From: Burkholderiales bacterium 70-64
Lineage (GTDB): Bacteria > Pseudomonadota > Gammaproteobacteria > Burkholderiales > Burkholderiaceae_E
Assembly: GCA_001898645.1 (NCBI GenBank)
Contig: MKUQ01000016.1
Span: 62,001-126,000, forward strand
Reading direction: 5' to 3'
DNA: 64,000 nucleotides
Positions 42,213 through 51,795 of this stretch are shown one piece after another. Numbering within the stretch: position 1 is the first letter of the stretch; every line of letters starts with the position of its first letter. The translations under genes were made by a program, and so were the position numbers. The notes under the pieces were generated by a model. It saw nothing but the letters and a program-made list of their open reading frames with translations, was not told where the DNA came from and ran no database searches.

Positions 42213-43553
42213 ATGCGCATCGTATGCGGCACCGACTTCAGCGATCGTGCCGGGCAGGCCGGCACGGTGGGCGCTCTGCTCGCCCAGCGCACCGGCGGCG
42301 ACCTGACCCTGGTCCATGTGCTCGATACGCGCGGTTCGCTGTTCGGGCCGGGCGCGCTGCTCGATGCCCTCGACGAGGCCGCGCGCGAGCGGCTCGCTCA
42401 GACCGCCGAGGCGCTGCGCGCGCTCGGCGCGCAGGTCTCGACCGAGCTGCCGGCGGGCTGGCCCGACGAGGCGCTGGTGGCCGAGGCCATGCGGCGCGGC
42501 GGCGCATGGCTGGTCCTGCCGGCGCTCGGGCGCCGCGACGGCGCCGGGGTCCGGCTCGGCAAGACCTGCGAGCGCACCCTGCGCCACGCGCAGTCGCCGA
42601 TGCTGGTGCTGCGCGACGCCTCGCCGCTCATTACCTGGCTGCGCGACGGGCAGCCGCTGCGGATGCTGGTCGCCTACGACTTCACGCCGCAGGCCGATGC
42701 CGCGGTGCTGTGCGCCGGGCAGCTCGCGGCGCTCGGTGCGTGCCGGCCGGTGGCGGCCTTCGTCGGCGATCCGCAGCGCGAGGCGGCACGCATGGGCCTG
42801 CACGATGCCCCGGCCGAGGCACAGCAGCGGCTGCGCGACGAGATCGCACGCCGCCTCGCACGGGCCCTTCCGGCGCTGCCGATCGAAGTGGTGGTCGCCG
42901 CCGACGAAGGGGACGCGGCCGCGCAGCTGGCCCAGCTGGCCGAACGCGAACGGGCCGACCTGATCGTGACCGGCTCGCACCAGCGCGGCGCGGTCGAGCG
43001 GCTGTTCAGCGGCTCGGTGGCGCTCGACCTGATGCGCGAGGCGCCCACCAATATCCTGGTGGTGCCCGGAGCCGCCCTCGCGGCGGTGACCGGGCTGCCG
43101 CCGGTCGTGCGCCGCATCCTCGCGGCCACCGACCTCTCGCCGCTGGGCAACCAGGCCCTCGCCTACGCGCTGTCGATCGCGCCGCCCAATGGCGAGGTGA
43201 TCCTGGTGCACGTGGTGAGCCCCAACCTCATGCGCGACGGGCAGCACGGCCGGGCCTCGTATGCCCAGTTCGAGGTCGAGCACGCCGAGGTGCTCGCGCA
43301 GCGCCGCGCGGCATTGCAGGAGCTGGTCGCGCAGGCGGGCGCGGGCGAGCGCAGCGTGCGCATCGAGCTCGTCGAGCACGAACGCCCCGACCGCGCGCTG
43401 ATCGAGGCCATCGAGCGCGAAGCGCCCGACCTGGTCTGCGTCGGCACCCTCGGGCGTACGGGCGCGAGCGCGGTCATCCTGGGCTCGACCGCGCAGGCGC
43501 TGCTGCGCGGCTGCCGGCGGCCGCTGCTATTGGTCCAGCCGCAGGACCGCTGA
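42213..43553 (+). CDS. Universal stress protein with three tandem Usp domains
   Basis: A 446-residue protein made of three Usp units: residues about 1-140 (R-I-V-C-G-T-D-F-S-D at its start), 148-290 (M-L-V-A-Y-D-F-T-P-Q, with the ATP motif G-S-H-Q-R-G-A-V-E-R-L-F-S-G-S) and 300-446 (R-I-L-A-A-T-D-L-S-P, with G-T-L-G-R-T-G-A-S-A-V-I-L-G-S). The first unit lacks a clear G-x-x-G-x9-G motif. Two Usp domains are common, three are not. No other domain is present. It ends at a long palindrome. Confidence 0.87.
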   Translation: MRIVCGTDFSDRAGQAGTVGALLAQRTGGDLTLVHVLDTRGSLFGPGALLDALDEAARERLAQTAEALRALGAQVSTELPAGWPDEALVAEAMRRGGAWLVLPALGRRDGAGVRLGKTCERTLRHAQSPMLVLRDASPLITWLRDGQPLRMLVAYDFTPQADAAVLCAGQLAALGACRPVAAFVGDPQREAARMGLHDAPAEAQQRLRDEIARRLARALPALPIEVVVAADEGDAAAQLAQLAERERADLIVTGSHQRGAVERLFSGSVALDLMREAPTNILVVPGAALAAVTGLPPVVRRILAATDLSPLGNQALAYALSIAPPNGEVILVHVVSPNLMRDGQHGRASYAQFEVEHAEVLAQRRAALQELVAQAGAGERSVRIELVEHERPDRALIEAIEREAPDLVCVGTLGRTGASAVILGSTAQALLRGCRRPLLLVQPQDR

Positions 43554-43676
43554 AAAACGTGTGAATGAACCTACTGCGCGGCCCGATCTCGCGCCTGCGG
43601 TGCTCGCCGTACCCTGGTACGGCTGCGCTCCTCGGCGCGACCTCGGGCCGCTCGCTACGGTTCCTTCACACGTTTT
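43554..43676. repeat. Long imperfect palindrome (about 120 bp) after the triple-Usp gene
   Basis: The outer arms are AAAACGTGTGAA (43554-43565) and TTCACACGTTTT (43665-43676). Further matching blocks are GAACC/GGTTC, GCGGCCCGA/TCGGGCCGC and TCGCGCC/GGCGCGA, and the centre is GCCGTACC-CT-GGTACGGC (43606-43623). The whole stretch can fold into one long hairpin with small bulges. It is a possible bidirectional terminator or a mobile palindromic unit; part of it (43652-43670) is repeated at 3044-3062. Confidence 0.75.
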
Positions 43677-43679
43677 GAA

Positions 43680-43705
43680 GCCTGTTCACTACGATCGTCC
43701 CTGCG
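43680..43705. repeat. Short dispersed repeat, type 2, second copy
   Basis: GCCTGTTCACTACGATCG then T-CCCTGC, immediately after the long palindrome. It matches 29017-29043 apart from a 2-base deletion and one change. Confidence 0.55.
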
Positions 43706-43714
43706 CCGCAGCCG

Positions 43715-44239
43715 TCACCGGGCCCGGCGCGGGGGCTCGAGATTGCCGCAGTCGGCCGCGAGCCACTTGCCCGAGTGCTCGATGTGCGTCGTGCGCCCCT
43801 GCGCCACGACATCGGTCCAGCCGGTGTAGCTGCGCCCGTCCTCGGCGTAGACGAATTCGCCGTGCCCCTCGTTGCCGCCGGGGCAGCTGTAGCGGAAGGC
43901 AAGCGTGCGGCCCTTCGCCTGCGTGCTGCCCTTGCAGCCCTCGGGCATCGCCGCCGGCATCTCGCCGCGGGCCATCTCCGGCGTGACGCATACGCGTACC
44001 GCCCCCGAGGGCGTCACGCCGACGCCCCGGCTGTTCATCAACGCCTGCATCTGCGCGCGCTGGGCCGGGGTCATGGCGGCCATGCGCTCCTGCATCGCGG
44101 CGCGCGCCTGGTCGAGCTCGGGATTGCGCGCCGAGGTCTCCCACAGGCCCGGCCTGCCCAGCGGCTGGGCAACGGCCACCTGTGCGGCGACCAGCAGCGC
44201 CGCCGCCAGCGGCCGCCCTGGAGTTCTCTTGGTCAGCAT
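43715..44239 (-). CDS. DUF3617 family exported protein
   Basis: A 174-residue protein with a signal peptide (residues 1-25, ending V-A-Q), then the family's start R-P-G-L-W-E-T, a Met/Gln/Ala-rich helix, and three or four Cys (C-V-T-P-E-M, G-C-K-G, F-R-Y-S-C-P, A-D-C-G). DUF3617 proteins are small periplasmic proteins of unknown role, here probably disulfide-bonded. The gene overlaps the sua5 stop by 7 bases. Confidence 0.85.
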   Translation of the reverse strand: MLTKRTPGRPLAAALLVAAQVAVAQPLGRPGLWETSARNPELDQARAAMQERMAAMTPAQRAQMQALMNSRGVGVTPSGAVRVCVTPEMARGEMPAAMPEGCKGSTQAKGRTLAFRYSCPGGNEGHGEFVYAEDGRSYTGWTDVVAQGRTTHIEHSGKWLAADCGNLEPPRRAR

Positions 44240-45264
44240 GGTGCGTCCTCGATGGGATCGATCGCGGCCCCCGCTGCAGCGCGCTCGAGCCGGTCGGCCA
44301 CGGCCCGCCAGGCCACCCCCGCCGGCACGCGCTCGATCAGGATGCGATCGCAACCGCAGCGATCCAGGGCACGCAAGGTATCGTACAACGCACGCGCCGC
44401 CGCCCCCGCCCGCGGCGGCATCGGCACGTGGACGTCGGCCGCCGCGCCGGCCGCCGAGCGCGACCATGCCGCCACCCGCCAGCCGCGCGCATGCAGGCGC
44501 GCAATGCCGGCCTGCAGGCCGGCGCGGGACACCAGCTCGATGGGCGTGGCCGGCGCGTAGTGAGCATCCAGGGTGCCGGAGGCGCGCGGCGCCTGCGCGT
44601 CGCGCGCCAGCAGGGGCTCGCCGAGCACCGCCTCGAGCCGTGCGCTGTCGATGCCGCCCGGGCGCAGCAGCACGGGACGATCGCGCGTGAGATCGACGAT
44701 GGTCGACTCCACCCCCACCCGGCACGGACCGCCGTCGAGCACCATCGGCGCATCGGCGCCGAGGTCGTCGATCACGTGCGCGGCGGTGGTCGGGCTGACC
44801 CGCCCGAAGCGGTTCGCCGAGGGCGCCGCCACGCCGTGGCCGCCCGCCGCGGCGAACGCCGCCAGCAGCGCGAGCGCGACCGGGTGGGCGGGCACGCGCA
44901 GCCCGATCGAGGCCTGGCCGCCGCACGCGTAGCCCGGCGCATCGTCGCGGCGCGGCAGGATCAGGGTCAGCGGCCCCGGCCAGAAGGCGTCGGCGAGCCG
45001 TTGCGCACGAGCCGACCAGCGCCCCCACCATGCCGCCCCGGCTGCGTCGGGCACGTGCACGATCAGCGGATGATCGGCCGGGCGCCCCTTGAGGCGGTAG
45101 ATCTCGGCCACCGCGCGCTCGTTGGCGGCATCGGCGCCGAGACCGTAGACGGTCTCGGTGGGAAACGCCACCAGCTCGCCGCGCGCGAGCCGCGCGGCCG
45201 CTTCCGCGACCGCCTCCGCGTCGGCGCGGCGCACCTTGGCCGCCGCCCGCGGCGCGTGCCTCAT
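44233..45264 (-). CDS. L-threonylcarbamoyladenylate synthase (Sua5/YrdC family)
   Basis: Makes L-threonylcarbamoyl-AMP from threonine, bicarbonate and ATP, the first step of t6A37 tRNA modification. The 343-residue protein has the YrdC domain ([39 protein letters not shown]) at about 20-210 and a C-terminal Sua5 domain ([10 protein letters not shown]), so it is the long Sua5 form rather than short TsaC. Overlaps purK by 4 bases, a conserved neighbourhood. Confidence 0.94.
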   Translation of the reverse strand: MRHAPRAAAKVRRADAEAVAEAAARLARGELVAFPTETVYGLGADAANERAVAEIYRLKGRPADHPLIVHVPDAAGAAWWGRWSARAQRLADAFWPGPLTLILPRRDDAPGYACGGQASIGLRVPAHPVALALLAAFAAAGGHGVAAPSANRFGRVSPTTAAHVIDDLGADAPMVLDGGPCRVGVESTIVDLTRDRPVLLRPGGIDSARLEAVLGEPLLARDAQAPRASGTLDAHYAPATPIELVSRAGLQAGIARLHARGWRVAAWSRSAAGAAADVHVPMPPRAGAAARALYDTLRALDRCGCDRILIERVPAGVAWRAVADRLERAAAGAAIDPIEDAPC

Positions 45265-46511
45265 GGACGAAACGGAACGTCGACCCGGCCGATGCCCAGC
45301 GAGCGCTCGATCTGCACCGCCACGCGCACCGCTTCGTCGACCGCGTCGGCGAGCACCGTGACATGCCCCATCTTGCGGCCCATGCGCGGCTCGCGCTTTC
45401 CGTACAGATGCAGCTTGGCGAACGGATGCCGCAGCACGACGGTCCAGTCGGGCTCGCGCGGCATCGTGCTCGGCTGCGCGTCGCCCGGCGGGCGATACCA
45501 GCAATCGCCGAGGATGTTCAGCATCACCGCCGCCTGGTGCTGGTGCGTCGAGCCCAGCGGCAGGCCGGTCATCACGCGCACCTGCTGCTCGAACTGGCTG
45601 GTGACGCAGGCATCGATCGTGTAGTGGCCCGAGTTGTGCGGGCGCGGCGCCATCTCGTTGACGACCAGGCTGCCGTCGGAGAGCACGAAGAACTCCACGC
45701 ACAGCACGCCGACGTAGTCGAGCGCGTCGGCCATCGCGCGCGCCGCGTCGATCGCGCGCATCGCCAGGTCCTGCGAGATGCGCGCCGGCACCGTGGACAC
45801 CGCCAGGATGCCGTCGCGATGGACGTTCTCCGCCACCGGATACACCACGCTGCGCCCGTCGAAGCCGCGTGCCACCACCGCGGAGATCTCGAGATCGAGC
45901 GCCAGGCGCTTCTCGAGCACGCACGGCACCGCGCCGAAACGCTCGAAAGCCTCGAGCGCCTGCGCGGCCGACGCCACCCGCGCCTGGCCCTTGCCGTCGT
46001 AGCCCAGGCGCGCCACCTTCAGGATGCCCGGCAGCAGGCCGGACGGCATGGCGCGCAGGTCGCCGGCCTCGCGCACTTCGACATAAGGCGCGGTCTCGAG
46101 CCCGCAGCGCCGGATGAAGCCCTTTTCCGCGATGCGGTCCTGGGCGATCGCCACGCTGGAAGCGGCCGGGCTGACGATGCCCGCGGCCGCGAGGAACTCG
46201 AGGGCGCGCGCCGGCACGTTCTCGAACTCGGTGGTCGCGGCGCGGCACAGGGTCGAGAGCTCGGCCAGCGCCGGCGCATCGAGGTAGTCGCCCTGCAGGT
46301 GCCGATCGGCCACCGAGCCGGCCGGACTGTCGGAGCCCGGATCGAGCACGCACACGCGGTAGCCCATGCTCTGCGCGGCCATGCAGAACATGCGGCCGAG
46401 CTGTCCGCCGCCCAGCAGGCCGAGCCAGGCGCCCGGAGGCACCGGCGGCACCGGCCGGTGGGCGGGCGGGCGGGCCGCGACCGCTTCGGGCGTACCGGCG
46501 GCAGCGCCCAT
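45261..46511 (-). CDS. purK: N5-carboxyaminoimidazole ribonucleotide synthase
   Basis: Uses ATP and bicarbonate to convert AIR to N5-CAIR in purine synthesis. The 416-residue ATP-grasp enzyme has [12 protein letters not shown] near residue 30, G-Y-D-G-K-G-Q, E-K-x-L-x-L-D-x-E-I-S and [16 protein letters not shown]. The first 27 residues are Ala/Pro-rich and not conserved; the true start may be slightly later. Overlaps purE by ATGA. Confidence 0.95.
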   Translation of the reverse strand: MGAAAGTPEAVAARPPAHRPVPPVPPGAWLGLLGGGQLGRMFCMAAQSMGYRVCVLDPGSDSPAGSVADRHLQGDYLDAPALAELSTLCRAATTEFENVPARALEFLAAAGIVSPAASSVAIAQDRIAEKGFIRRCGLETAPYVEVREAGDLRAMPSGLLPGILKVARLGYDGKGQARVASAAQALEAFERFGAVPCVLEKRLALDLEISAVVARGFDGRSVVYPVAENVHRDGILAVSTVPARISQDLAMRAIDAARAMADALDYVGVLCVEFFVLSDGSLVVNEMAPRPHNSGHYTIDACVTSQFEQQVRVMTGLPLGSTHQHQAAVMLNILGDCWYRPPGDAQPSTMPREPDWTVVLRHPFAKLHLYGKREPRMGRKMGHVTVLADAVDEAVRVAVQIERSLGIGRVDVPFRP

Positions 46512-47005
46512 CAGGCGTCGGGCAGCTTCATCGCGCGCGCCGCCTCGGTCTGGCGGGCGCGAAACGCCGCGAGCTTCTCCGCCACCGCGGCATCGCTGCC
46601 CGCGAGCATGGCCACGGCGTGCAGCGCGGCATTGGCGGCCCCGGCCTCCCCGATCGCGAACGTGGCCACCGGGATGCCGCGCGGCATCTGGACGATCGAG
46701 GCGAGGGAATCCTCGCCGCGCAGGTACTTCGAGGGAACCGGCACGCCGAGCACCGGCACGATGGTCTTGGAGGCGAGCATGCCGGGCAGGTGCGCCGCGC
46801 CGCCAGCGCCGGCGATGATCGCGCGCAGGCCGCGCGCGTGAGCCTGCTCCGCGTAGCGGAACATGTCGTCGGGCATCCGGTGCGCCGACAGCACGCAGGC
46901 CTCGCACGGCACCCCGAACTCGCGCAGCACGGCCACCGCGTGCCGCATCACCTCCCAGTCGCTGCTCGAGCCCATCACCACGCCGACCTGCGGGGACGCT
47001 TCCAT
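46511..47005 (-). CDS. purE: N5-carboxyaminoimidazole ribonucleotide mutase
   Basis: Moves the carboxyl group of N5-CAIR to give CAIR. The 164-residue class I enzyme has M-G-S-S-S-D-W near the start, L-S-A-H-R-M-P-D (catalytic His) and [14 protein letters not shown]. purC lies just before it, with 5 bases between the two genes, and purK overlaps its end. Confidence 0.97.
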   Translation of the reverse strand: MEASPQVGVVMGSSSDWEVMRHAVAVLREFGVPCEACVLSAHRMPDDMFRYAEQAHARGLRAIIAGAGGAAHLPGMLASKTIVPVLGVPVPSKYLRGEDSLASIVQMPRGIPVATFAIGEAGAANAALHAVAMLAGSDAAVAEKLAAFRARQTEAARAMKLPDA

Positions 47006-47010
47006 CGGTG

Positions 47011-47907
47011 TCAGTCCTCCAGCTCCAGGCCGGTGAGCCGGCGCAGCGCCTCGCGATATTTCTCCGTCGTCTGCGCGATCACCTCGGGCGGCAGCGGCGG
47101 CGGCGGCGGGCGCTTGTCCCAGCCGGGCACGGTCTCGAGGTAGTCGCGCACGAACTGCTTGTCGAACGACGGCGGCGAGATGCCCGGGCGCCACGAGTCG
47201 GCCGGCCAGAAGCGCGAGGAATCGGCGGTGAGCACCTCGTCCATCAGGTGCAGCGTGCCCTGCGCGTCGAGACCGAACTCGAACTTGGTGTCGGCGATGA
47301 GGATGCCGCGCGTAGCCGCGTACTCGCCGGCGCGGCGGTACAGCTCGAGGCTGATGTCGCGCATGCGCGCGGCCAGCGGCGCGCCCACGCGCGCCGCCAT
47401 CTCGTCGAAGCCGATGTTCTCGTCGTGCTCGCCGAGCTGGGCCTTCGCCGCCGGGGTGAAGATGGGCTCGGGCAGGCGCGCGGCCATCTGCAGGCCTGGC
47501 GGCAGGGCGATGCCGCACACCGCACCGCTCGCCTGGTAGTCCTTCCAGCCCGAGCCGATCAGGTAGCCGCGCACCACCGCCTCGACCAGGATGGGCTCGA
47601 GCCGCTTGACCACCATCGAGCGCCCGCGCACCTGCTCGCGCTCGTCGGGGGCCACCACCGACTCGGGGTCGACGCCGGTGAGATGGTTGGGCACCACGCC
47701 GGCCAGCCGTTCGAACCAGAACAGGGCCATGCGGTTGAGCACCCGGCCCTTGTCGGGGATCGGCTCGCCCATGACCACGTCGAACGCCGACAGGCGGTCG
47801 GTGGTGACGATGAGCAGCCGGTCCTCGCCCACCGCATAGTTGTCGCGCACCTTGCCGCGCGAGAGCAGCGGCAGGGAGTGCAGGTTCGAGTGGTAGACGG
47901 CCGCCAT
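47011..47907 (-). CDS. purC: Phosphoribosylaminoimidazole-succinocarboxamide synthase
   Basis: Joins CAIR and aspartate using ATP in purine synthesis. The 298-residue protein starts [14 protein letters not shown] and has [13 protein letters not shown], and [11 protein letters not shown] as key motifs, with a C-terminal V-R-D-Y-L-E-T. The ATG at 47907 fits homologous starts best; ATGs at 47934 and 47964 are in frame but give non-conserved extensions. Confidence 0.95.
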   Translation of the reverse strand: MAAVYHSNLHSLPLLSRGKVRDNYAVGEDRLLIVTTDRLSAFDVVMGEPIPDKGRVLNRMALFWFERLAGVVPNHLTGVDPESVVAPDEREQVRGRSMVVKRLEPILVEAVVRGYLIGSGWKDYQASGAVCGIALPPGLQMAARLPEPIFTPAAKAQLGEHDENIGFDEMAARVGAPLAARMRDISLELYRRAGEYAATRGILIADTKFEFGLDAQGTLHLMDEVLTADSSRFWPADSWRPGISPPSFDKQFVRDYLETVPGWDKRPPPPPLPPEVIAQTTEKYREALRRLTGLELED

Positions 47908-47989
47908 CGCGGGGAACCCCGGCAAAAACGCCATTTTGCCTGATCGCGGGAGGGCGCCGGGCACGGCGGCATGCGGCCGTGCCCGGCGG

Positions 47990-48868
47990 TCAGGGCCGGT
48001 CGTCGGGCAGCGGAATGAATTCGCCGGCGTCGTTGGGCGGCAGCGCGATGCGCCCGCTCTTCCAGTCGGCCTTGGCCTGCTCGATGCGCTCGCGGCGCGA
48101 CGAGACGAAATTCCACCAGATGTGTCGCTCGCCGAGCGGCTCGCCGCCGAGCAGCATCAGCGTCGAGGCTTCCCGCGCCTCGAGCTGCGCGCCTTCGGAT
48201 CGGCCGAACACCAGCATCTGCCCGGTCCGGTAGTCGTTGCCCGCGTGCTCCACGCAGCCGGCGACCACGTACGCGGCGCGTTCGGGATGACCGTGCGGCA
48301 TCGTGAGCCGGGCGCCGGGGCGCAGGCTCGCGTGCAGGCAGAACAGCGGCGAATGCGTCTTCACCGGGCTCTTCATGCCGTATGCCTCGCCGGCGATCAG
48401 CCGCATCCAGGTGCCGGCATCGCGCGCCTCGGGCAGCACGCTGGCCGGGTAATGATCGAACGCCGGCCCGGTTTCCTCGTCGGCCTCGGGCAGCGCCACC
48501 CACGACTGCAGCAGCTCGATCCCGGGCGGCTCGAGCACCGACGGGTCCTCGAAGCGCTCCGAATGCGAGATGCCGCGCCCGGCGGTCATCCAGTTCACGT
48601 CGCCCGGCCGGATCACCTGCTCGACGCCGAGGCTGTCGCGATGCGTGATCGCCCCGCTGAGCAGGTAGCTGACGGTCGACAGGCCGATGTGCGGGTGCGG
48701 GCGCACGTCGGCGCTGCGGCCGACCGTACGCGGAAACACGACCGGGCCGGCATGGTCGAGGAAGATGAACGGCCCGACCATGCGGCGCCTGGCATAAGGC
48801 AGCACGCGGCGCACCGCCAGACCGTGGCCGAGATCCGCGTGCCGCGCGTCGATCACCATCTCCGCCAT
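47990..48868 (-). CDS. Pirin family protein
   Basis: A 292-residue bicupin. The iron-binding N-terminal part has [24 protein letters not shown] and [13 protein letters not shown], the pirin signatures. Some pirins act as quercetin dioxygenases, others as redox sensors. Start chosen at 48868 where the family N-terminus begins. It lies on the same strand as purC but is separated by 82 bases. Confidence 0.92.
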   Translation of the reverse strand: MAEMVIDARHADLGHGLAVRRVLPYARRRMVGPFIFLDHAGPVVFPRTVGRSADVRPHPHIGLSTVSYLLSGAITHRDSLGVEQVIRPGDVNWMTAGRGISHSERFEDPSVLEPPGIELLQSWVALPEADEETGPAFDHYPASVLPEARDAGTWMRLIAGEAYGMKSPVKTHSPLFCLHASLRPGARLTMPHGHPERAAYVVAGCVEHAGNDYRTGQMLVFGRSEGAQLEAREASTLMLLGGEPLGERHIWWNFVSSRRERIEQAKADWKSGRIALPPNDAGEFIPLPDDRP

Positions 48869-48936
48869 GACGGCCACTCCCAAGTTCTGCAGGCATCGAT
48901 TGTCGCGCAATCGGGGAAGTGCGCGGATACGCCGGA

Positions 48937-49416
48937 TCACCCGTCCGTATCGGGGCCTGCGCGTCCCGCCATCGCCCTGGCGACCATCTGGCCCACTGCC
49001 GCGTTGGTGTGGATCGGAATGATCTCCATGTCCGGGTGCTGCCGCGCAAAAACGCGGAAGACCTCGTCGGCGAAGGACTGGCCGACGAATTCCACCTGGT
49101 CGAAGTCGAGCACGACCGTGGTGCCGCGATGCACGCCCCGATGGTCGAAGAGGAAATCGAGCCCGCCCTTGTGGTGCGAGAAGGACAATCCGCCGGACTG
49201 GATCGCGAAGCGATCGAGCACCCGCGAGGTGAAAAAGACTCCCTCCCCGCTATGCCGTTCCGGATCGGTCGTCAGCTTGCCTTTGGCCAGCTCGAGCAGC
49301 GATTGGCGTTCGTCATCGAGTTGGCACAGCCGCTTGATGCGGGTGAAGATTCCTTCGCCGTCGTCGGAGATCCTGATGGTCGCGAACGCCATGTCCACCT
49401 CGACGGCTACGCGCAC
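48937..49416 (-). pseudogene. Decayed HTH-ATPase-STAS-like (DUF4325) regulatory protein
   Basis: 159 codons from a GTG at 49416. The N-terminal part matches only the second half of a GHKL ATPase domain: the D-D-G-E-G-I (G1) and G-E-G-V-F-F-T-S-R (G2) boxes are present, but the region with the Asn-containing N box is gone. Residues 75-150 form a STAS-like DUF4325 domain (G-T-T-V-V-L-D-F-D-Q-V-E-F-V-G-Q-S-F-A-D-E). Directly upstream, in another frame, minus-strand bases 49490-49442 encode I-T-M-Q-A-A-N-H-Q-L-R-R-L, like the helix-turn-helix start of the same family. I infer a deletion with frameshift in a once complete HTH-ATPase-DUF4325 gene. Confidence 0.55.
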
Positions 49417-49536
49417 CTTCGTTCCTTCCGAGTGATCGCGTGACCAGGCGACGCAACTGGTGATTGGCCGCCTGCATCGTAATGCGGCGATCGGCCGCCA
49501 GGGCCGCGCTCAGCGGCGCTTCGCGTGTCCGATCGA

Positions 49537-50601
49537 TCAGGTGACGACCTGCGCCAGCTCCCCCTTGCGGTAGCGCTCGATCATCACCGGCAGCGCGATC
49601 GGCCTGATGCGGCTGCCCTGGCCCTCGCAGCCGAACTGGCGATAGCGCGCCAGGCAGATCGCCTTGGCCGCCTCGCGCGCCGGCTTCAGGTATTCGCGCG
49701 GATCGAACTTCGACGGGTTCTCGACGAAGAAGCGGCGGATCGCGCCGGTCATCGCCAGCCGGATGTCGGTGTCGATGTTGATCTTGCGCACGCCGTACTT
49801 GATCGCCTCCTGGATCTCCTCGACCGGCACGCCGTAGGTTTCCTTCATGTCGCCGCCGTACTTGCGGATCTCGGCCAGCAGCTCCTGCGGCACCGACGAC
49901 GAGCCGTGCATCACCAGGTGGGTGTTCGGGATGCGGGCGTGGATCTCCTTGATGCGCGAGATCGCGAGGATGTCGCCGGTGGGCTTGCGCGAGAACTTGT
50001 AGGCGCCGTGGCTGGTGCCGATCGCGATCGCCAGCGCGTCGACCTGCGTCTTGCGCACGAAATCGGCGGCCTGCTCCGGGTCGGTGAGCAACTGCTCGCG
50101 GGTCATCGTCCCCTCGGCGCCGTGTCCGTCCTCCTTGTCGCCCTTCATCGTCTCGAGCGAGCCGAGGCAGCCCAGCTCGCCCTCGACCGTGACGCCGACC
50201 GCGTGCGCCATGTCGACCACCTTGCGGGTCACGTCGACGTTGTATTCGTAGCTGGAGATCGTCTTGCCGTCTTCCTGCAGCGAGCCGTCCATCATCACCG
50301 AGGAAAAGCCGAGGTCGATCGCCCCCTTGCACACCGCCGGCGACTGGCCGTGGTCCTGGTGCATCACCACCGGCACCTTCGGATACGACTCGACCGCGGC
50401 CTCGATCAGGTGGTGCAGGAACTGCTCGCCGGCGTACTTCCGCGCGCCGGCGGATGCCTGCATGATGACCGGCGCATCGAGCTCGCCGGCCGCGGCCATG
50501 ATGGCCTGGACCTGCTCGAGGTTGTTGACGTTGAACGCGGGAATCCCGTAGCCGTGCTCGGCGGCGTGATCCAGCAGCTGGCGCATCGAAACGAGGGGCA
50601 T
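49537..50601 (-). CDS. fba: Class II fructose-bisphosphate aldolase
   Basis: Splits fructose 1,6-bisphosphate to two triose phosphates. The 354-residue zinc enzyme has [10 protein letters not shown] near the start, V-V-M-H-Q-D-H-G (zinc His pair), T-S-H-G-A-Y-K and V-M-H-G-S-S-S, plus N-I-D-T-D for phosphate binding. It fits the Calvin-cycle subtype of betaproteobacteria. The start is ATG 50601; an upstream in-frame start lacks similarity. Confidence 0.97.
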   Translation of the reverse strand: MPLVSMRQLLDHAAEHGYGIPAFNVNNLEQVQAIMAAAGELDAPVIMQASAGARKYAGEQFLHHLIEAAVESYPKVPVVMHQDHGQSPAVCKGAIDLGFSSVMMDGSLQEDGKTISSYEYNVDVTRKVVDMAHAVGVTVEGELGCLGSLETMKGDKEDGHGAEGTMTREQLLTDPEQAADFVRKTQVDALAIAIGTSHGAYKFSRKPTGDILAISRIKEIHARIPNTHLVMHGSSSVPQELLAEIRKYGGDMKETYGVPVEEIQEAIKYGVRKINIDTDIRLAMTGAIRRFFVENPSKFDPREYLKPAREAAKAICLARYRQFGCEGQGSRIRPIALPVMIERYRKGELAQVVT

Positions 50602-50731
50602 GACGACCTCCGTAGTTGAAAACCGCGCGGCTCGCGGTGGGCGCCCGGCGCCCCGGTCGGCCACGAAACCCGGCGAACCTCCTGTAGCCCGTCATTATCG
50701 CCCACCCCGACACGGCCCCCTCGTCGCAAGG

Positions 50732-51727
50732 TCAGTCCAGCTGGATGTTCAGGGCACGGATCACCTTTCCGTAGCGTTCGTGGTCTCGCGCGATGGCCGC
50801 AGCGAGCTCATCGGGGGTTCCGCCCAGCCCGACCGTACCCTGCGCCCTCAGCTTCTCCTGGACGTCGGGCGAGCGCATCGCGGCAGTCACTTTCTTCGCA
50901 ATCGCTTCGCGCAGCGCCAGCGGGGTGCCGGCGGGCGCCATCAGCCCCGACCATGAAACCATGTCGCCGAACGACAGACCGGTCTCCTCTGCCAGCGTCG
51001 GCATGTCCGGGATCAGCTCCGATCGCTTCTCGGAGGCCACCCCCAGCGCGCGCACGCGGCCGTCCTTGATGAAGGGCAACGCCGTTGGCAGTTGCGCGAA
51101 CATGAGGTCGATCTGTCCCGCCGCGACATCCGACAGTGCAGCGGAGACGCCGTTGTACGGAACATGCAGGAGCTTCGCCCCGATCCGTTCGGCGAATATC
51201 TCGGCCGCAAGATGGGCCTGGCTACCGATTCCCGGCGAGGAATAGCTCAGGCCTCCCGGCTTTGCCCTCGCCAGCGCGACCAGATCACGCGCGCTGGAAA
51301 TGCCGAGGCCCCTGGAGACGACCAGCACGTTCGGGACCGCACCGACCTGGCTCACCGGAGCGAGATCCTTCAGCACGTCGAACGGCCGCTTGCGATACAG
51401 GTGCGGATTGACTGCCAGATCCGAGACCGGCACCGATACCAGGGTGTAGCCGTCGGGAGGAGCATTCACCACAGAGGAGATGCCGATGACGCCCACTCCA
51501 CCGGGCTTGTTCTCGACTATCACGCCCTTGGGCCACTCCTGGCCCAGCTTTGCGGCCAGGGTTCGGGCGAGGATGTCGGCAGCGCCCCCGGCGCCATACG
51601 GCACGACGATCCGGACAGGACGCTCGGGAAACGCGCCGATCGAGCCGTCCGGCGTTTGGGCCACCACCGACGAGCTCGCGGCGATCGCCGTGACGATAGC
51701 GAGCATCCTTGACGAGAGCTTCTTCAT
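50732..51727 (-). CDS. Bug-family (TctC-like) solute-binding protein
   Basis: A 331-residue periplasmic binding protein with a signal peptide (about 1-23, ending V-V-A-Q). Core motifs: R-I-V-V-P-Y-G-A-G-G-A-A-D-I-L-A-R, V-E-N-K-P-G-G-V-G-V-I-G and V-P-Y-N-G-V-S-A-A-L-S-D-V-A-A-G-Q. Bug proteins bind carboxylates, amides or aromatics; many, as here, have no membrane partners nearby. An excellent ribosome site (AAGGAGG) precedes the ATG. The amidohydrolase gene is upstream on the same strand, 68 bases away. Confidence 0.92.
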   Translation of the reverse strand: MKKLSSRMLAIVTAIAASSSVVAQTPDGSIGAFPERPVRIVVPYGAGGAADILARTLAAKLGQEWPKGVIVENKPGGVGVIGISSVVNAPPDGYTLVSVPVSDLAVNPHLYRKRPFDVLKDLAPVSQVGAVPNVLVVSRGLGISSARDLVALARAKPGGLSYSSPGIGSQAHLAAEIFAERIGAKLLHVPYNGVSAALSDVAAGQIDLMFAQLPTALPFIKDGRVRALGVASEKRSELIPDMPTLAEETGLSFGDMVSWSGLMAPAGTPLALREAIAKKVTAAMRSPDVQEKLRAQGTVGLGGTPDELAAAIARDHERYGKVIRALNIQLD

Positions 51728-51795
51728 CGCTTCCTCCTTTTAAACGGGGCTGCGGGCACCGAAACACGCGGCAGGACAGCGGCCCGGCTCGGGAG

